Positions 47,357-60,310 of a stretch of 64,000 nt of DNA are shown piece after piece. Location: the NCBI GenBank assembly GCA_023953835.1, contig JAMLJB010000001.1, positions 372,001 through 436,000 on the forward strand, given 5' to 3'. The stretch is from Rhizobiaceae bacterium. Its GTDB lineage: Bacteria; Pseudomonadota; Alphaproteobacteria; Rhizobiales; Rhizobiaceae. The position numbers and the translations under genes were made by a program. Positions within the stretch are counted from its first letter, which is position 1. Every line of letters starts with the position of its first letter. The notes beneath the pieces are model-generated. The model saw nothing but the letters and a program-made list of their open reading frames with translations. It made no database searches and was not told the DNA's origin.

Positions 47357-49280
47357 CCGCTACCTCTCGCCAGAACGCAACCGACCTTCCCTCGACAACG
47401 CCGTTGGCACTGCCGGAGACTACGGCCCATTCATACCCTTCGCGCGCCGGCAGCGAAAATGCCCGCTTGCGGCGGTCGCCGTTGAACAGGACCGCGAGCC
47501 GACCACTTCCCGACGACAGCACCATGCTGAGCCTGCGGCGCTCCGGGTCTTCCCAGTCCGCCGTGGTCATCGTCGCTCCGGTTTCGGTCAGCCATTCCAC
47601 ATCCTCGCCGGTGAGGAAACGGGTCTGCGCGAACGCCGGGAAGCCCGCCCGGATATCCGCCAGCGCGAAAGCATATGCCTCAAGCTCACGGTCACGGTCC
47701 GCCCAGTCGAGCCATGTCAGCTCATTGTCCTGGCAATAGGCGTTGTTGTTGCCGTGCTGCGTGCGCCCGAATTCGTCGCCCGCCGTCAGCATGATCGCAC
47801 CGCGCGAGGCGAACAGCGTCCCCAGCAAGGCCCTCAGGTCGCGCGCCCTGCCCGCAATGATCGCCGGGTCGTCGGTGCCGCCCTCGACGCCATTGTTCCA
47901 CGACAGGTTTTCATTGTGCCCGTCGCGGTTCTGCTCGCCATTGGCCTCATTGTGCTTGCGCTCGACGCTGACGAGATCGGTCAGCGTCAGCCCGTCATGC
48001 GCGGCGATGAAATTCACCGTGCGCGTGTCGTTGTGGCCGTCGCGCTGGAATACTTCCGAAGAACCCGCCAGCGCGGTTGCCAGCGTCCCCACCATTTCCC
48101 GGTCCCCGCGCCAGAAGCGACGGAAATCATCACGCACGCGATCGTTCCATTCCAGAAAGGCCGGCCCGAAATTGCCGAGCTGGTAGCCGCCATGCCCGAT
48201 GTCCCACGGCTCGGCGATCAGCACCCGGTCCCGCAGCAGCGGGTCCTCGCGCATCTCGCGCAGCAGCGCCGCGTTCGGATCGAAGCCGTGCCCGTCGCGT
48301 CCGAGGATCGGCGCGAGATCGAAGCGGAAGCCGTCCACGCCCGCATGGCGCACGAAATGCCGCAGCGAATCCAGCACCAGTCGTCGCGCGACCGGATGAT
48401 CGCAGGCGACCGTATTGCCGGTGCCGGTGTCGTTGACCAGCCGTCCGTTGCGGCTGCGATAATAGGCCGTGGCGTCGAGGCCGCGCAGCGAGAGCGTCGG
48501 GCCGTGCACGTCGCTCTCGGCGGTGTGGTTGAACACCAGATCGAGGATCACGCCGATGCCCGCATCGCGCAACGCGGCGACCGTTTCGCGAAGCTCCGCC
48601 ATGCCGCCCGGACACAATCGCGGATCGAGCGCCATGAACGAGACCGGGTTATAACCCCATGCGTTGGAGAGGCCGAGCGGCGGCAGGTGGCGCTCGTCCA
48701 TCCAAGCCGTAATGGGCATGAGTTCCACCGCCGAAACGCGCAGTTTCTTCAGATGCTCGATGATGGCCGGATGCGCCAGCGCCGCCACCGTCCCGCGAAG
48801 CTTTTTCGGCACATCGGGATGCAGCTTCGTGAAGGCCTTGACCTGCAATTCGTAGATCAGCCCGCCAGGGCGGAAAAGCGGAGTCGTTTGAATCGCTTCC
48901 GGCGATTGCCTCACAATTGCCTTCGGCATCAGCGGCGCTGTATCGACACCGCTGCCGCGCGGCGATGCCAGCCGCGCGTCATAGTGATATGCGCCGTCGA
49001 TCTCGACCGCGTAGGGGTCCATCAGCAGCTTGTCCGGGTCGAACCACAGGCCCCGTTCCGGATGGTATTCGCCATCCGCGCGGAAACCGTAGCGCTGGCC
49101 ATCGCCCACAGCCGCGACCGTCGAAAACACGCCGTCGCCGTCGCGCTGCATTTCGATGCGCGCTTCCTTTCCGGCGCGGTCGAACAGGCAGAGCCAGATC
49201 GTCCTCGCCGTGCCGGACCAGACGGCAAAGCGCGTTCCGCCTGTGGTCGGGGATACGCCGAGAGGAGCAGCCACGTTCAC
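47346..49280 (-). CDS. glgX: Glycogen debranching enzyme GlgX
   Basis: A 644-aa isoamylase-type enzyme that removes short branches left by glycogen phosphorylase. An N-terminal CBM48 domain (TRFAVWSGTARTIWLCLFD) precedes the GH13 barrel: AWGYNPVSFMALDPR, GVILDLVFNHTAESD, GVDGFRFDLAPILGRD, VLIAEPWDIGHGGYQ, FIAAHDGLTLTDLV. The segment GGTDDPAIIAGRARDLRALLGTL is typical of GlgX. It begins about 460 bases after the GlgA-Pgm gene, a gap filled by repeat elements, and overlaps the following GH13 gene. Confidence 0.93.
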   Translation of the reverse strand: MNVAAPLGVSPTTGGTRFAVWSGTARTIWLCLFDRAGKEARIEMQRDGDGVFSTVAAVGDGQRYGFRADGEYHPERGLWFDPDKLLMDPYAVEIDGAYHYDARLASPRGSGVDTAPLMPKAIVRQSPEAIQTTPLFRPGGLIYELQVKAFTKLHPDVPKKLRGTVAALAHPAIIEHLKKLRVSAVELMPITAWMDERHLPPLGLSNAWGYNPVSFMALDPRLCPGGMAELRETVAALRDAGIGVILDLVFNHTAESDVHGPTLSLRGLDATAYYRSRNGRLVNDTGTGNTVACDHPVARRLVLDSLRHFVRHAGVDGFRFDLAPILGRDGHGFDPNAALLREMREDPLLRDRVLIAEPWDIGHGGYQLGNFGPAFLEWNDRVRDDFRRFWRGDREMVGTLATALAGSSEVFQRDGHNDTRTVNFIAAHDGLTLTDLVSVERKHNEANGEQNRDGHNENLSWNNGVEGGTDDPAIIAGRARDLRALLGTLFASRGAIMLTAGDEFGRTQHGNNNAYCQDNELTWLDWADRDRELEAYAFALADIRAGFPAFAQTRFLTGEDVEWLTETGATMTTADWEDPERRRLSMVLSSGSGRLAVLFNGDRRKRAFSLPAREGYEWAVVSGSANGVVEGRSVAFWREVADDE

Positions 49281-49282
49281 TG

Positions 49283-49532
49283 CCCCTCATCCGCCTGCCG
49301 GCACCTTCTCCCCGCGCGCGGGGAGAAGGCAGATTTCACGAACGTCGGCAAACACCCCCGCCGCCGAAGGAGCGGGACCTTGCAACCATCGTCCTTCTCC
49401 ACGTTGGAACGGTGAGAAGGGAGATTTCACGAACGCCGGCAAAAGCCCCCACCACCGAAGGAGCGGGACCTTACAGCCTTCCTCCTTCTCCCCGTCAAAA
49501 CGGGGAGAAGGTGCCGGCAGGCGGATGAGGGG
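49283..49532. repeat. Compound REP-like element, family A copy 3, with a tandem internal duplication
   Basis: The outer arms are as in other family A copies (CCTCATCCGCCTGCCGG and complement). Inside, a unit of about 91 bases occurs twice in tandem (from 49331 and from 49422), each starting AGATTTCACGAACG and containing CCGAAGGAGCGGGACCTT. It lies immediately upstream of glgX and downstream of the glgA-pgm gene. Confidence 0.9.
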
Positions 49533-49560
49533 CAGTGCGAGCATTGCCACGATTGCACCA

Positions 49561-49725
49561 CCCCCACTCCGTCCCCGCTTCGCGGAGCCACCTCTCCCCC
49601 ACTTCGTAAGGGAGAGGAAGGGCGTCAAGCATAGCAAGGCTTGCGGGCACAGAGGTGAAGCGCGCCCTTCCTCTCCCCTGCTTTGCGGGGGAGAGGTGTC
49701 ATGCAAAGCATGACGGAGCGGGGGT
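49561..49725. repeat. Inverted-repeat element, family B copy 2
   Basis: The arms CCCCCACTCCGTCC and GACGGAGCGGGGG enclose CCACCTCTCCCCCAC/GGGGGAGAGGTG stems with GAGGAAGGGCG...CGCCCTTCCTC inside, related to copy 1 in the opp genes. It starts 28 bases from family A copy 3; together they fill the 464-base gap between glgA-pgm and glgX. Confidence 0.88.
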
Positions 49726-49744
49726 AGTTCCACCCGCCCCGCCC

Positions 49745-53022
<3,278 letters not shown>

Positions 53023-53044
53023 GCTTCTTAACCCATCAATGAAC

Positions 53045-54307
53045 TCACCCCAACCGCGCGATCATTTCCTGCGTGATGAGCACGATGCCCTTTTCACTCA
53101 CGCGAAAGCGCTTGGCGTCCGCCTTCGCGTCCTCGCCGACGATGAGTTTTTCGGGAATGTGCACGCCGGAATCGATCACGCAGCGCGACAGGCGCGAGTT
53201 GCGCCCGACCGTGCAGTCGGGCAGCATCACCACCTCGTTCAGCGTCGAATAGGAGTTGATCCGCGCGCCTGTGAAGATCAGGCTGCGCTTGAGCGACGCG
53301 CCGGACACGATGCAGTCGCCCGCGATCACGGACGAAACCGCCATGCCGCGCCGCGCCGCCTCGTCATGCACGAATTTCGCGGGCGGCTTCAATTCGGCAT
53401 AGGTCCAGATCGGCCAGTCGCGGTCGTAAATGTCGAGTTCGGGCGTCACGTCCGTCAGGTCGATATTGGCCTCCCAATAGGCGTCGATGGTCCCGACGTC
53501 ACGCCAGTAGGCTTCCGCTTCCATGGAAGAACGCACGCAGGACCGCGCGAAGCGGTGCGCCACCGCCTTACCGTGATCGACGATGTAAGGGATGATGTCC
53601 TTGCCGAAATCGCGGCTTGAATCCGGGTCTGACGCGTCCTTGCGCAAAAGGTCCATCAGGAACTTGGTGTGGAACACGTAGATGCCCATGGAGGCGAGCG
53701 CGAAATCCGGCTTGTCGGGGATCGCGGGCGGATCGGCCGGCTTTTCCACGAAGGCGACGATCTTGTCCTGCGTGTCGACATGCATGACGCCGAAGCCTGT
53801 GGCCTCCATGCGAGGCACTTCGAGGCAGCCCACCGTCACGTCGGCGTTCTGCTCGACATGCTGGCGCAGCATCAGCTCGTAGTCCATCTTGTAGATGTGG
53901 TCGCCCGCCAGGATGACCATGAACTCCGGGCCGTAGCCCTCGATGATGTCGGTGTTCTGGTATACCGCGTCCGCCGTGCCCTCATACCATTGCGTCTCCG
54001 AAACGCGCTGCGAGGCGGGCAGGATGTCGAAGCTTTCATTGCGCTCGGGCCGCATGAAATTCCAGCCGCGCTGCAAATGGCGGATCAGCGAATGCGCCTT
54101 GTACTGTGTCGCGACGCCGATGCGCCGGATGCCGGAATTGATGGCGTTCGAGAGCGCGAAATCGATGATGCGCGTCTTGCCGCCGAAATGCACGGCGGGC
54201 TTGGCGCGCCGGTCGGTCAGTTCCTTGAGGCGACTGCCCCTGCCGCCCGCCAGCACATAGGCCATTGCGTCGCGCGCGAGCGGCTGTGTCCGGTTCAGAT
54301 CAGCCAT
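53045..54307 (-). CDS. glgC: Glucose-1-phosphate adenylyltransferase GlgC
   Basis: A 420-aa enzyme making ADP-glucose from glucose-1-phosphate and ATP, the committed step of glycogen synthesis. It has the N-terminal nucleotidyltransferase motif [69 protein letters not shown] and [17 protein letters not shown]-terminal left-handed beta-helix follows ([27 protein letters not shown]). It starts 15 bases after the glgB stop. Rhizobial enzymes are typically activated by fructose-6-phosphate, which would fit with the frc genes nearby, but this cannot be read from sequence. Confidence 0.96.
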   Translation of the reverse strand: MADLNRTQPLARDAMAYVLAGGRGSRLKELTDRRAKPAVHFGGKTRIIDFALSNAINSGIRRIGVATQYKAHSLIRHLQRGWNFMRPERNESFDILPASQRVSETQWYEGTADAVYQNTDIIEGYGPEFMVILAGDHIYKMDYELMLRQHVEQNADVTVGCLEVPRMEATGFGVMHVDTQDKIVAFVEKPADPPAIPDKPDFALASMGIYVFHTKFLMDLLRKDASDPDSSRDFGKDIIPYIVDHGKAVAHRFARSCVRSSMEAEAYWRDVGTIDAYWEANIDLTDVTPELDIYDRDWPIWTYAELKPPAKFVHDEAARRGMAVSSVIAGDCIVSGASLKRSLIFTGARINSYSTLNEVVMLPDCTVGRNSRLSRCVIDSGVHIPEKLIVGEDAKADAKRFRVSEKGIVLITQEMIARLG

Positions 54308-54322
54308 TGACTCCTCCCACTC

Positions 54323-56614
54323 TCATGATGGCACAACCTCCGCCTTTTCGGCGGTATCTTCCGGCAGCGTTTCGGCCACCGGCCCTTCCTCGACGAATTC
54401 CAGCATCACGGTCGCCAGCGGCGGCAGGCGCAGCACGGCATGCGCCTTACCGTCCGACGTGGGATAGGCCTCGACCGCGCCGTCGTTCCCCACGCCCGAG
54501 CCGCCATAGTCGGCGGCGTCGGTGTTGACGATCTCGCGCCATTTACCCGGCCTCGGCAGCGGCAGGCCATATCCCTTGCGCACCACCGGGGTGAAGTTCG
54601 AGATCACCGCCACCGGATTTTCGCCCGGCGCCGTGCGCAGCCAGGCAAAGACAGAGTTCTCCTGATCGTCCACCACCAGCCATGTGAAGCCGTCCGGCTC
54701 GCAATCGCGCGCATGCAGCGCGGGCCGCGAGCGGTAGATGCCGTTCAGGTCGCGCACCAGCTTGCGCACGCCCTGATGCGGCGGATGGGCAAGCAAGTCC
54801 CAATCGAGCGCGCGCGCCTCGCTCCATTCGCGGCGCTGCGCGAATTCCTGCCCCATGAACAGCAGCTTCTTGCCGGGATAGCCCCACATGAAGGCGTAGT
54901 AGGCGCGCAGGTTCGCGAATTTCTGCCAGTCGTCGCCGGACATCTTGTGCAGCAGCGTGCCCTTGCCGTGCACCACCTCGTCATGGCTGAGCGGCAGAAC
55001 GAAATTCTCGGAGAACGCGTAGAGCAGGCCGAATGTGAGGTCGCTGTGATGGAACTTCCTGTGCACCGGCTCGCGCGCCATGTATTTCAGCGTGTCGTGC
55101 ATGAAGCCCATGTTCCACTTGAAGCCGAATCCCAGCCCGCCCTGGTCGGTCGGCTGCGAAACTTTCGGCCACGAAGTGGATTCCTCGGCAATCGTCATGA
55201 TGCCGGGATGCGTGCCATAGAGCCGCGCGTTCATCTCCTGCAGGAAGCGCACGGCTTCAAGGTTTTCGCGCCCGCCCTTCTCGTTCGGTATCCACTCGCC
55301 CTGCTTGCGCGAGTAGTCGAGGTAGAGCATCGAGGCGACCGCATCGACGCGCAGCCCGTCGACATGGAATTTCTCCGCCCAGTAGAGCGCGTTGTTGATG
55401 AGGAAGGACAACACCTCACGCCGTCCGAAATTGTAGATCAGCGTGTTCCAGTCTGGGTGGTAGCCCTTGCGAGGGTCCTCGTGCTCATAAAGCGCGGTGC
55501 CGTCGAAGCGCGCCAGCCCGAACTGGTCGGTCGGAAAATGCGCTGGCACCCAGTCGATGATGACGCCGATGCCGGCGCGATGCGCGCCGTCCACAAAGCG
55601 CGCGAAGCCTGCGGGATCACCGAAACGCGCGCTCGGGGCGAAAAGCCCCGTGGTCTGGTAGCCCCATGACGGGTCGAACGGATGTTCCGAGATCGGCAGG
55701 AACTCGATATGCGTGAAGCCCGCATCCACCACATAGGGGACCAGCCGCTCCGCCAGTTCGTCCCATGACAGGAACGAGCCGTCCTCGCGACGCTGCCACG
55801 ATCCGGCGTGCACCTCGTAGATGGAAATAGGGTCGCGGCGCGCCTGCGTGTTGCGCCAATAGTCGCGATGCGCCTCGTCGCCCCATTCGTGCACCATGGG
55901 CGCCGCCGTCACCGAGGCCGTCTCGGGGCGCAATTCCGACTGGAAGGCGAAGGGATCGGCCTTCAGCGGCAGCACCAATCCTTGCGCGCCGATGATCTCG
56001 AACTTGTAGGTGTGCCCTGCCCCGATGCCCGGAACGAAAATCTCCCATATGCCGGTGTCGCGCCGTATCCGCATCGGCAGCCTGCGCCCGTCCCAGTCGT
56101 TGAAATCGCCAACCACCGACACGCGCTTCGCATTCGGCGCCCACACCGCGAAATGCACGCCGTCCGCACCCTCGTGATGGATCAGGTGTGCGCCCAGCTT
56201 GTCGAACAGCCGCAGATGCGAACCTTCGGCAATGTAGTAATCGTCCATCGGCCCGAGCACGGGACCGAACGAATAGGGGTCGATCTCCGACCATTCGCCG
56301 CCCTCGTTGCGCGCCAGGTAGCGCACCGGCTGGCGTCGGTCGACCGTCAGCGGACCCTCGAAAAACCCGGCCTCGTCACGCCGCTCCAGCGTACCGATCT
56401 CATTGTCGTCGAGATCGAACACGGTCACGAACTCGGCATTGGGAATGAAGCAGCGGGCCACGAACCCAGCATCGGTTTCCTGAACGCCGAGCACGCTGAA
56501 CGGATCGCCATGCGTGCCTGCCACAATGGCCTTCACCGCGCCGTCTCCGGCCCGCGCCGCCGGCAGCTTCTTTTTCGCGGGGGTCGATTTCGCCGCGCGA
56601 CCGGCCTTTTTCAT
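54323..56614 (-). CDS. glgB: 1,4-alpha-glucan branching enzyme GlgB
   Basis: A 763-aa enzyme forming alpha-1,6 branches. The N-terminus is basic ([20 protein letters not shown]), then CBM48-like domains ([31 protein letters not shown]), then the GH13 barrel with [53 protein letters not shown] and [16 protein letters not shown]. The ATG at 56614 is the sensible start. The frame is open further upstream, but that extension is only translated repeat sequence (family A copy 5). glgC follows after 15 bases. Confidence 0.95.
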   Translation of the reverse strand: MKKAGRAAKSTPAKKKLPAARAGDGAVKAIVAGTHGDPFSVLGVQETDAGFVARCFIPNAEFVTVFDLDDNEIGTLERRDEAGFFEGPLTVDRRQPVRYLARNEGGEWSEIDPYSFGPVLGPMDDYYIAEGSHLRLFDKLGAHLIHHEGADGVHFAVWAPNAKRVSVVGDFNDWDGRRLPMRIRRDTGIWEIFVPGIGAGHTYKFEIIGAQGLVLPLKADPFAFQSELRPETASVTAAPMVHEWGDEAHRDYWRNTQARRDPISIYEVHAGSWQRREDGSFLSWDELAERLVPYVVDAGFTHIEFLPISEHPFDPSWGYQTTGLFAPSARFGDPAGFARFVDGAHRAGIGVIIDWVPAHFPTDQFGLARFDGTALYEHEDPRKGYHPDWNTLIYNFGRREVLSFLINNALYWAEKFHVDGLRVDAVASMLYLDYSRKQGEWIPNEKGGRENLEAVRFLQEMNARLYGTHPGIMTIAEESTSWPKVSQPTDQGGLGFGFKWNMGFMHDTLKYMAREPVHRKFHHSDLTFGLLYAFSENFVLPLSHDEVVHGKGTLLHKMSGDDWQKFANLRAYYAFMWGYPGKKLLFMGQEFAQRREWSEARALDWDLLAHPPHQGVRKLVRDLNGIYRSRPALHARDCEPDGFTWLVVDDQENSVFAWLRTAPGENPVAVISNFTPVVRKGYGLPLPRPGKWREIVNTDAADYGGSGVGNDGAVEAYPTSDGKAHAVLRLPPLATVMLEFVEEGPVAETLPEDTAEKAEVVPS

Positions 56615-56655
56615 ACTCCGAACCCTCCCTGACGAAGGCCAATGCTTGCGAGTTG

Positions 56656-56811
56656 ACCCCTCATCCGCCTGCCGGCACCTTCTCCCACAAGGGGAGAAGG
56701 ACGATCTCTTCAACCTCGCATTCATCCCGCAACGCTGGAAATTTGAGCCGGCAAATATAACATCTCCCTTCTCCCCTTGTGGGAGAAGGTGCCGGCAGGC
56801 GGATGAGGGGT
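56656..56811. repeat. REP-like inverted-repeat element, family A copy 5
   Basis: The arms begin CCCCTCATCCGCCTGCCGG and end with the complement. The core has CATTCATCCCGCAACGCTGG and TTTGAGCCGGC, the same core type and orientation as copy 1. It occupies the glgP-glgB gap. Confidence 0.92.
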
Positions 56812-56889
56812 AGTGTCAGACCGCGCGCACCCGGTTCGTCTTGCGGCACTGGACCCATAACTCGAAACTCCTCCCACGCGCTGCCGGCT

Positions 56890-59364
56890 TCACACCTTTA
56901 TATCCCATATCTCCGTTGCATATTGGCGAATGGTGCGGTCGGAAGAGAACCAGGCCATGCGCGCCACATTGTGTATCGCCTTGGTGTACCAGACCGGGCT
57001 ATCCGCCCACAGCGCATCGACCCTGCGCTGCGTGGCCGCATAGGAATCGAAATCGGCGGCGACCATAAACCAGTCGGAGTTGTACAGCCCGTCGATCAGG
57101 CCCCGATAGCGGTCCGGCTCGCGCGGTGAGAACACGCCCGACGAGATTGCCGACAGCGCCTGCGACAATTCCGGCGAGCTCTCGATGATGGCGCGCGGAT
57201 TGTAGCCATTGGCGCGCCGCTCGGCGACTTCCTGCGCGGTGAGCCCGAAAATCAGGATGTTGTCCTCGCCGACGTGCTCCTGCATCTCGACATTCGCGCC
57301 GTCCAGCGTCCCGATGGTCAGCGCGCCGTTCAGCGCGAACTTCATGTTGCCGGTGCCCGACGCTTCCATGCCCGCCGTCGAAATCTGCTCCGACAAATCC
57401 GCCGCAGGCATCATGATCTCGGCAAGGCTGACATTGTAGTTCGGCATGAAGGCGATCTTCAGCAGTCCGCGCACCGAAGGGTCGCGGTTCACCACCTTCG
57501 CCACGTCGTTGATGAGCCGTATGATGAGCTTCGCGTTGTAGTAGCTGGGCGCAGCCTTGCCGCCGAAGAACTTGACGCGCGGCACCCAGTCCTTCTCGGG
57601 ATGCGAGCGGATCTGGTCATAGAGCGCCACGGCCTCGATGATGTTCAGGAGCTGGCGCTTGTATTCATGAATGCGCTTGATCTGGATATCGAACAACGCC
57701 GACGGATCGACCTTGACGCCGACGCGCTGCGCCGCTTCCTGCGCCAGCCGCTCCTTGTTGTGGCGCTTGGCCGAGGCGAATTTCTCGACGAACGCCTTGT
57801 CTCCGGCAAACTTGTCGAGTTCCACCAGCGCCTCGAAATCGTCGAGGAACCTGTCGCCGATCGCCTCGCGGATCAGCGCGGTCAGGCCGTCATTGCACTG
57901 GAACAGCCAGCGGCGCGGCGTGATGCCGTTGGTCTTGTTGTTGATGCGGTCGGGATAAAGCCTGTGCAGGTCCGCAAACACGGTTTCCTTCATCAGTTCT
58001 GTGTGCAGCGCCGACACGCCATTGACGGAATGCGAACCGGCAAACGCCAGATTGCCCATGCGCACGCGACGGTCGCCATCTTCCTGGATCAGCGAGATGC
58101 GGCTGATCTGGCCGCCGTCGAACTTGCCCGTCGCCCGCGCCTCCAGCAAAAGTTGCGCATTGATCTCGTAGACCAGTTGCATGTGGCGCGGCAGCAGGCG
58201 CTCGAACAGCGGCACCGGCCAGCTTTCCAGCGCCTCCGGCAGGAGCGTGTGGTTGGTATAGGCAAACGTCCGTTTGGTCGCGTACCACGCCTCGTCGAAG
58301 TCCATGCCGTGAACGTCGATCAACAGCCGCATCAGTTCGGCAACAGCCACCGCCGGATGGGTGTCGTTGAGATGGATCGCCGCCTTGTCCGGCAGCGAGC
58401 GCAATTCGCCATATTGCGACAGGTGCCGTTGCAGGATGTCCTGCAAGGAGGCCGAAGAGAAGAAGTATTCCTGCCGCAGCCGCAGTTCCTGCCCTGCCTT
58501 GTGCGAATCCGCCGGATAGAGCACGCGCGACAGCGCTTCCGCCTTGTTGCTCTCCTCCAGCGCACCAACATGGTCGCCTGCATTGAACTTGTCGAGCAGG
58601 ATGGGATCGAGCGGCATCGACGACCAGAGCCTCAGCGTGTTCACCCGGCTGTCGCGCCAACCCACGACCGGCGTGTCGTAGGCCACGGCCAGCACGTGCT
58701 CGGACGGCTTCCACACATGCCGCTCCACGGGGCCGTCCTGCACATCCGCAGCCTCAACCGACCCGCCGAAGCCGATGGTGAACGACCGCTCCCGACGCTC
58801 GAATTCCCACGGATTGCCATGGTCCAGCCACGTCTCGGGCAGTTCCACCTGCTTGCCGTCGGAAATCTCCTGCCGGAACATGCCGTTGACATAGCGGATG
58901 CCATAGCCATGGGCGGGCACGCCGACTGTCGCCATGCTTTCCATGAAGCAGGCGGCCAGCCGCCCGAGGCCGCCATTGCCGAGCGCCGCGTCCGGCTCCA
59001 GCTTCGACACCACGTCCAGATCGACGTCCAGCATGGTCAGCGCATCGCGCATCGTCTCCATCAGGCCGAGATTGGAAAACGCGTCGCGCATGAGGCGGCC
59101 GATCAGGAACTCGAGCGACAGGTAATAGGCGCGCTTCGAACGCTGGTCGTATGCCTCCTTGGTCGAGGCGATCCAGCGGTCGATGATGCGGTCGCGCACG
59201 GCCTTGATCGAGGCCGCCAGCCAGTCATGGGAGGTTGCGACGGACGCATCCTTGCCCACGCGATAGCGCAGCGCTTTCAGGATTTCATCGGCAAGCTCCC
59301 TTGGACCGATATCCAGCGGCAGGGGTGCGACGGTTTTGGATTTGGTCGTCATGGCGGAAGGCAT
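56890..59364 (-). CDS. glgP: Glycogen phosphorylase GlgP
   Basis: An 824-aa PLP-dependent enzyme releasing glucose-1-phosphate from glycogen ends. It shows KRAYYLSLEFLIGRLMRDA, DAALGNGGLGRLAACFMES, GYGIRYVNGMFRQ, HLNDTHPAVAVAELMR, TNGITPRRW, IKRIHEYKRQLLN and the PLP-lysine motif EASGTGNMKFALNGALTIGT. The start at ATG 59364 is preceded by GGAG; the longer frame to 59502 has no support. First gene of glgP-B-C-A/pgm-X-GH13. The 157-base spacer up to frcA (59365-59521) holds its promoter or readthrough from frc; nothing else is seen there. Confidence 0.95.
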   Translation of the reverse strand: MPSAMTTKSKTVAPLPLDIGPRELADEILKALRYRVGKDASVATSHDWLAASIKAVRDRIIDRWIASTKEAYDQRSKRAYYLSLEFLIGRLMRDAFSNLGLMETMRDALTMLDVDLDVVSKLEPDAALGNGGLGRLAACFMESMATVGVPAHGYGIRYVNGMFRQEISDGKQVELPETWLDHGNPWEFERRERSFTIGFGGSVEAADVQDGPVERHVWKPSEHVLAVAYDTPVVGWRDSRVNTLRLWSSMPLDPILLDKFNAGDHVGALEESNKAEALSRVLYPADSHKAGQELRLRQEYFFSSASLQDILQRHLSQYGELRSLPDKAAIHLNDTHPAVAVAELMRLLIDVHGMDFDEAWYATKRTFAYTNHTLLPEALESWPVPLFERLLPRHMQLVYEINAQLLLEARATGKFDGGQISRISLIQEDGDRRVRMGNLAFAGSHSVNGVSALHTELMKETVFADLHRLYPDRINNKTNGITPRRWLFQCNDGLTALIREAIGDRFLDDFEALVELDKFAGDKAFVEKFASAKRHNKERLAQEAAQRVGVKVDPSALFDIQIKRIHEYKRQLLNIIEAVALYDQIRSHPEKDWVPRVKFFGGKAAPSYYNAKLIIRLINDVAKVVNRDPSVRGLLKIAFMPNYNVSLAEIMMPAADLSEQISTAGMEASGTGNMKFALNGALTIGTLDGANVEMQEHVGEDNILIFGLTAQEVAERRANGYNPRAIIESSPELSQALSAISSGVFSPREPDRYRGLIDGLYNSDWFMVAADFDSYAATQRRVDALWADSPVWYTKAIHNVARMAWFSSDRTIRQYATEIWDIKV

Positions 59365-59521
59365 GGTTGCTCCATTGGCAATTGAACCTCTACCTCCCCA
59401 TCTCGCTCCCGTCGGTTCGATCCGTCGTGGCGGCTTTGTTCGGGCGATTTCAACAAGCCGCAATCGCAGCGTCAAGCAGAATTGATCGGGCCGGTTGCGC
59501 AACGGCCATTTGCGCCGCCCC

Positions 59522-60310
59522 TTACGCCGCCAGCGCTTCTTCCGGAGGCTTTTTCGCGCCCGTCATCAGCGCCACGGCATCCGACATGGAAATCTGCTGC
59601 GGATCGACCACGCACAGGCGTCGTCCCAGCCGATGGATATGGATGCGGTCGGCGACCTCGAACACATGCGGCATGTTGTGCGAAATGAGCACGATCGGCA
59701 GGCCGCGCTTTTTCACGTCGAGGATCAGTTCCAGCACGCGCCGCGACTCTTTCACGCCGAGCGCCGCCGTCGGCTCGTCCATGATCACCACCTTGGAGCC
59801 GAAGGCCGCCGCCCGCGCCACCGCCACGCCTTGCCGTTGGCCGCCGGACAGCGTTTCCACCGCCTGGCTGATGTTCTGGATGGTCATGAGGCCGAGCTCG
59901 TTCAGCTTCTCGCGCGCCCGCTTTTCCATGGCGGGCCGGTCGAGCATGCGGAACCAGTCGCCGAGGACCCCCGGCTTCCTCAGTTCGCGTCCAAGGAACA
60001 TGTTGTCCGCGATGGACAGCGCCGGCGACAGCGCAAGGTTCTGGTATACCGTTTCGATGCCGGCCTCCCGCGCCTCCATCGGCGACTTGAACTGGACCTG
60101 CTGGCCCTCCAGCCTGATTTCGCCTTCGTCCGGCGTCACCGCGCCGGAAATCGCCTTGATGAGCGAAGATTTTCCCGCGCCGTTGTCACCGATCACGGCG
60201 AGGATTTCGCCCGGGTAGAGGTCGAAATCCGCGCTGTCGAGGGCGGTCACGCGGCCATAGCGCTTGACGAGGCCACGCGCTGAAAGGATGGGTTGGACTG
60301 AAGTGTTCAT
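59522..60310 (-). CDS. frcA: Fructose-type sugar ABC transporter ATP-binding protein FrcA
   Basis: A 262-aa ATPase with a single ABC domain, unlike the double-domain RbsA/XylG type: Walker A GDNGAGKSSLIKAISG, Q-loop YQNLALSPALSIADNMFLG, signature LSGGQRQGVAVARA, Walker B VVIMDEPTAALG, H-loop VLISHNMPHVFEVADRIHI. The wording closely follows the S. meliloti FrcA I recall (RGLVKRYGRVTALD...). Its start overlaps frcC by ATGA. It powers uptake of fructose, and in S. meliloti also mannose and ribose. A frcK kinase gene, downstream in S. meliloti, is replaced here by the glycogen operon. Confidence 0.92.
   Translation of the reverse strand: MNTSVQPILSARGLVKRYGRVTALDSADFDLYPGEILAVIGDNGAGKSSLIKAISGAVTPDEGEIRLEGQQVQFKSPMEAREAGIETVYQNLALSPALSIADNMFLGRELRKPGVLGDWFRMLDRPAMEKRAREKLNELGLMTIQNISQAVETLSGGQRQGVAVARAAAFGSKVVIMDEPTAALGVKESRRVLELILDVKKRGLPIVLISHNMPHVFEVADRIHIHRLGRRLCVVDPQQISMSDAVALMTGAKKPPEEALAA

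Noticed and set aside
56615..56725. N-terminal extension of GlgB by 37 residues
   Set aside because: The extension is translation of the repeat element arms ([13 protein letters not shown] appears beside every family A copy) and has no ribosome binding site.
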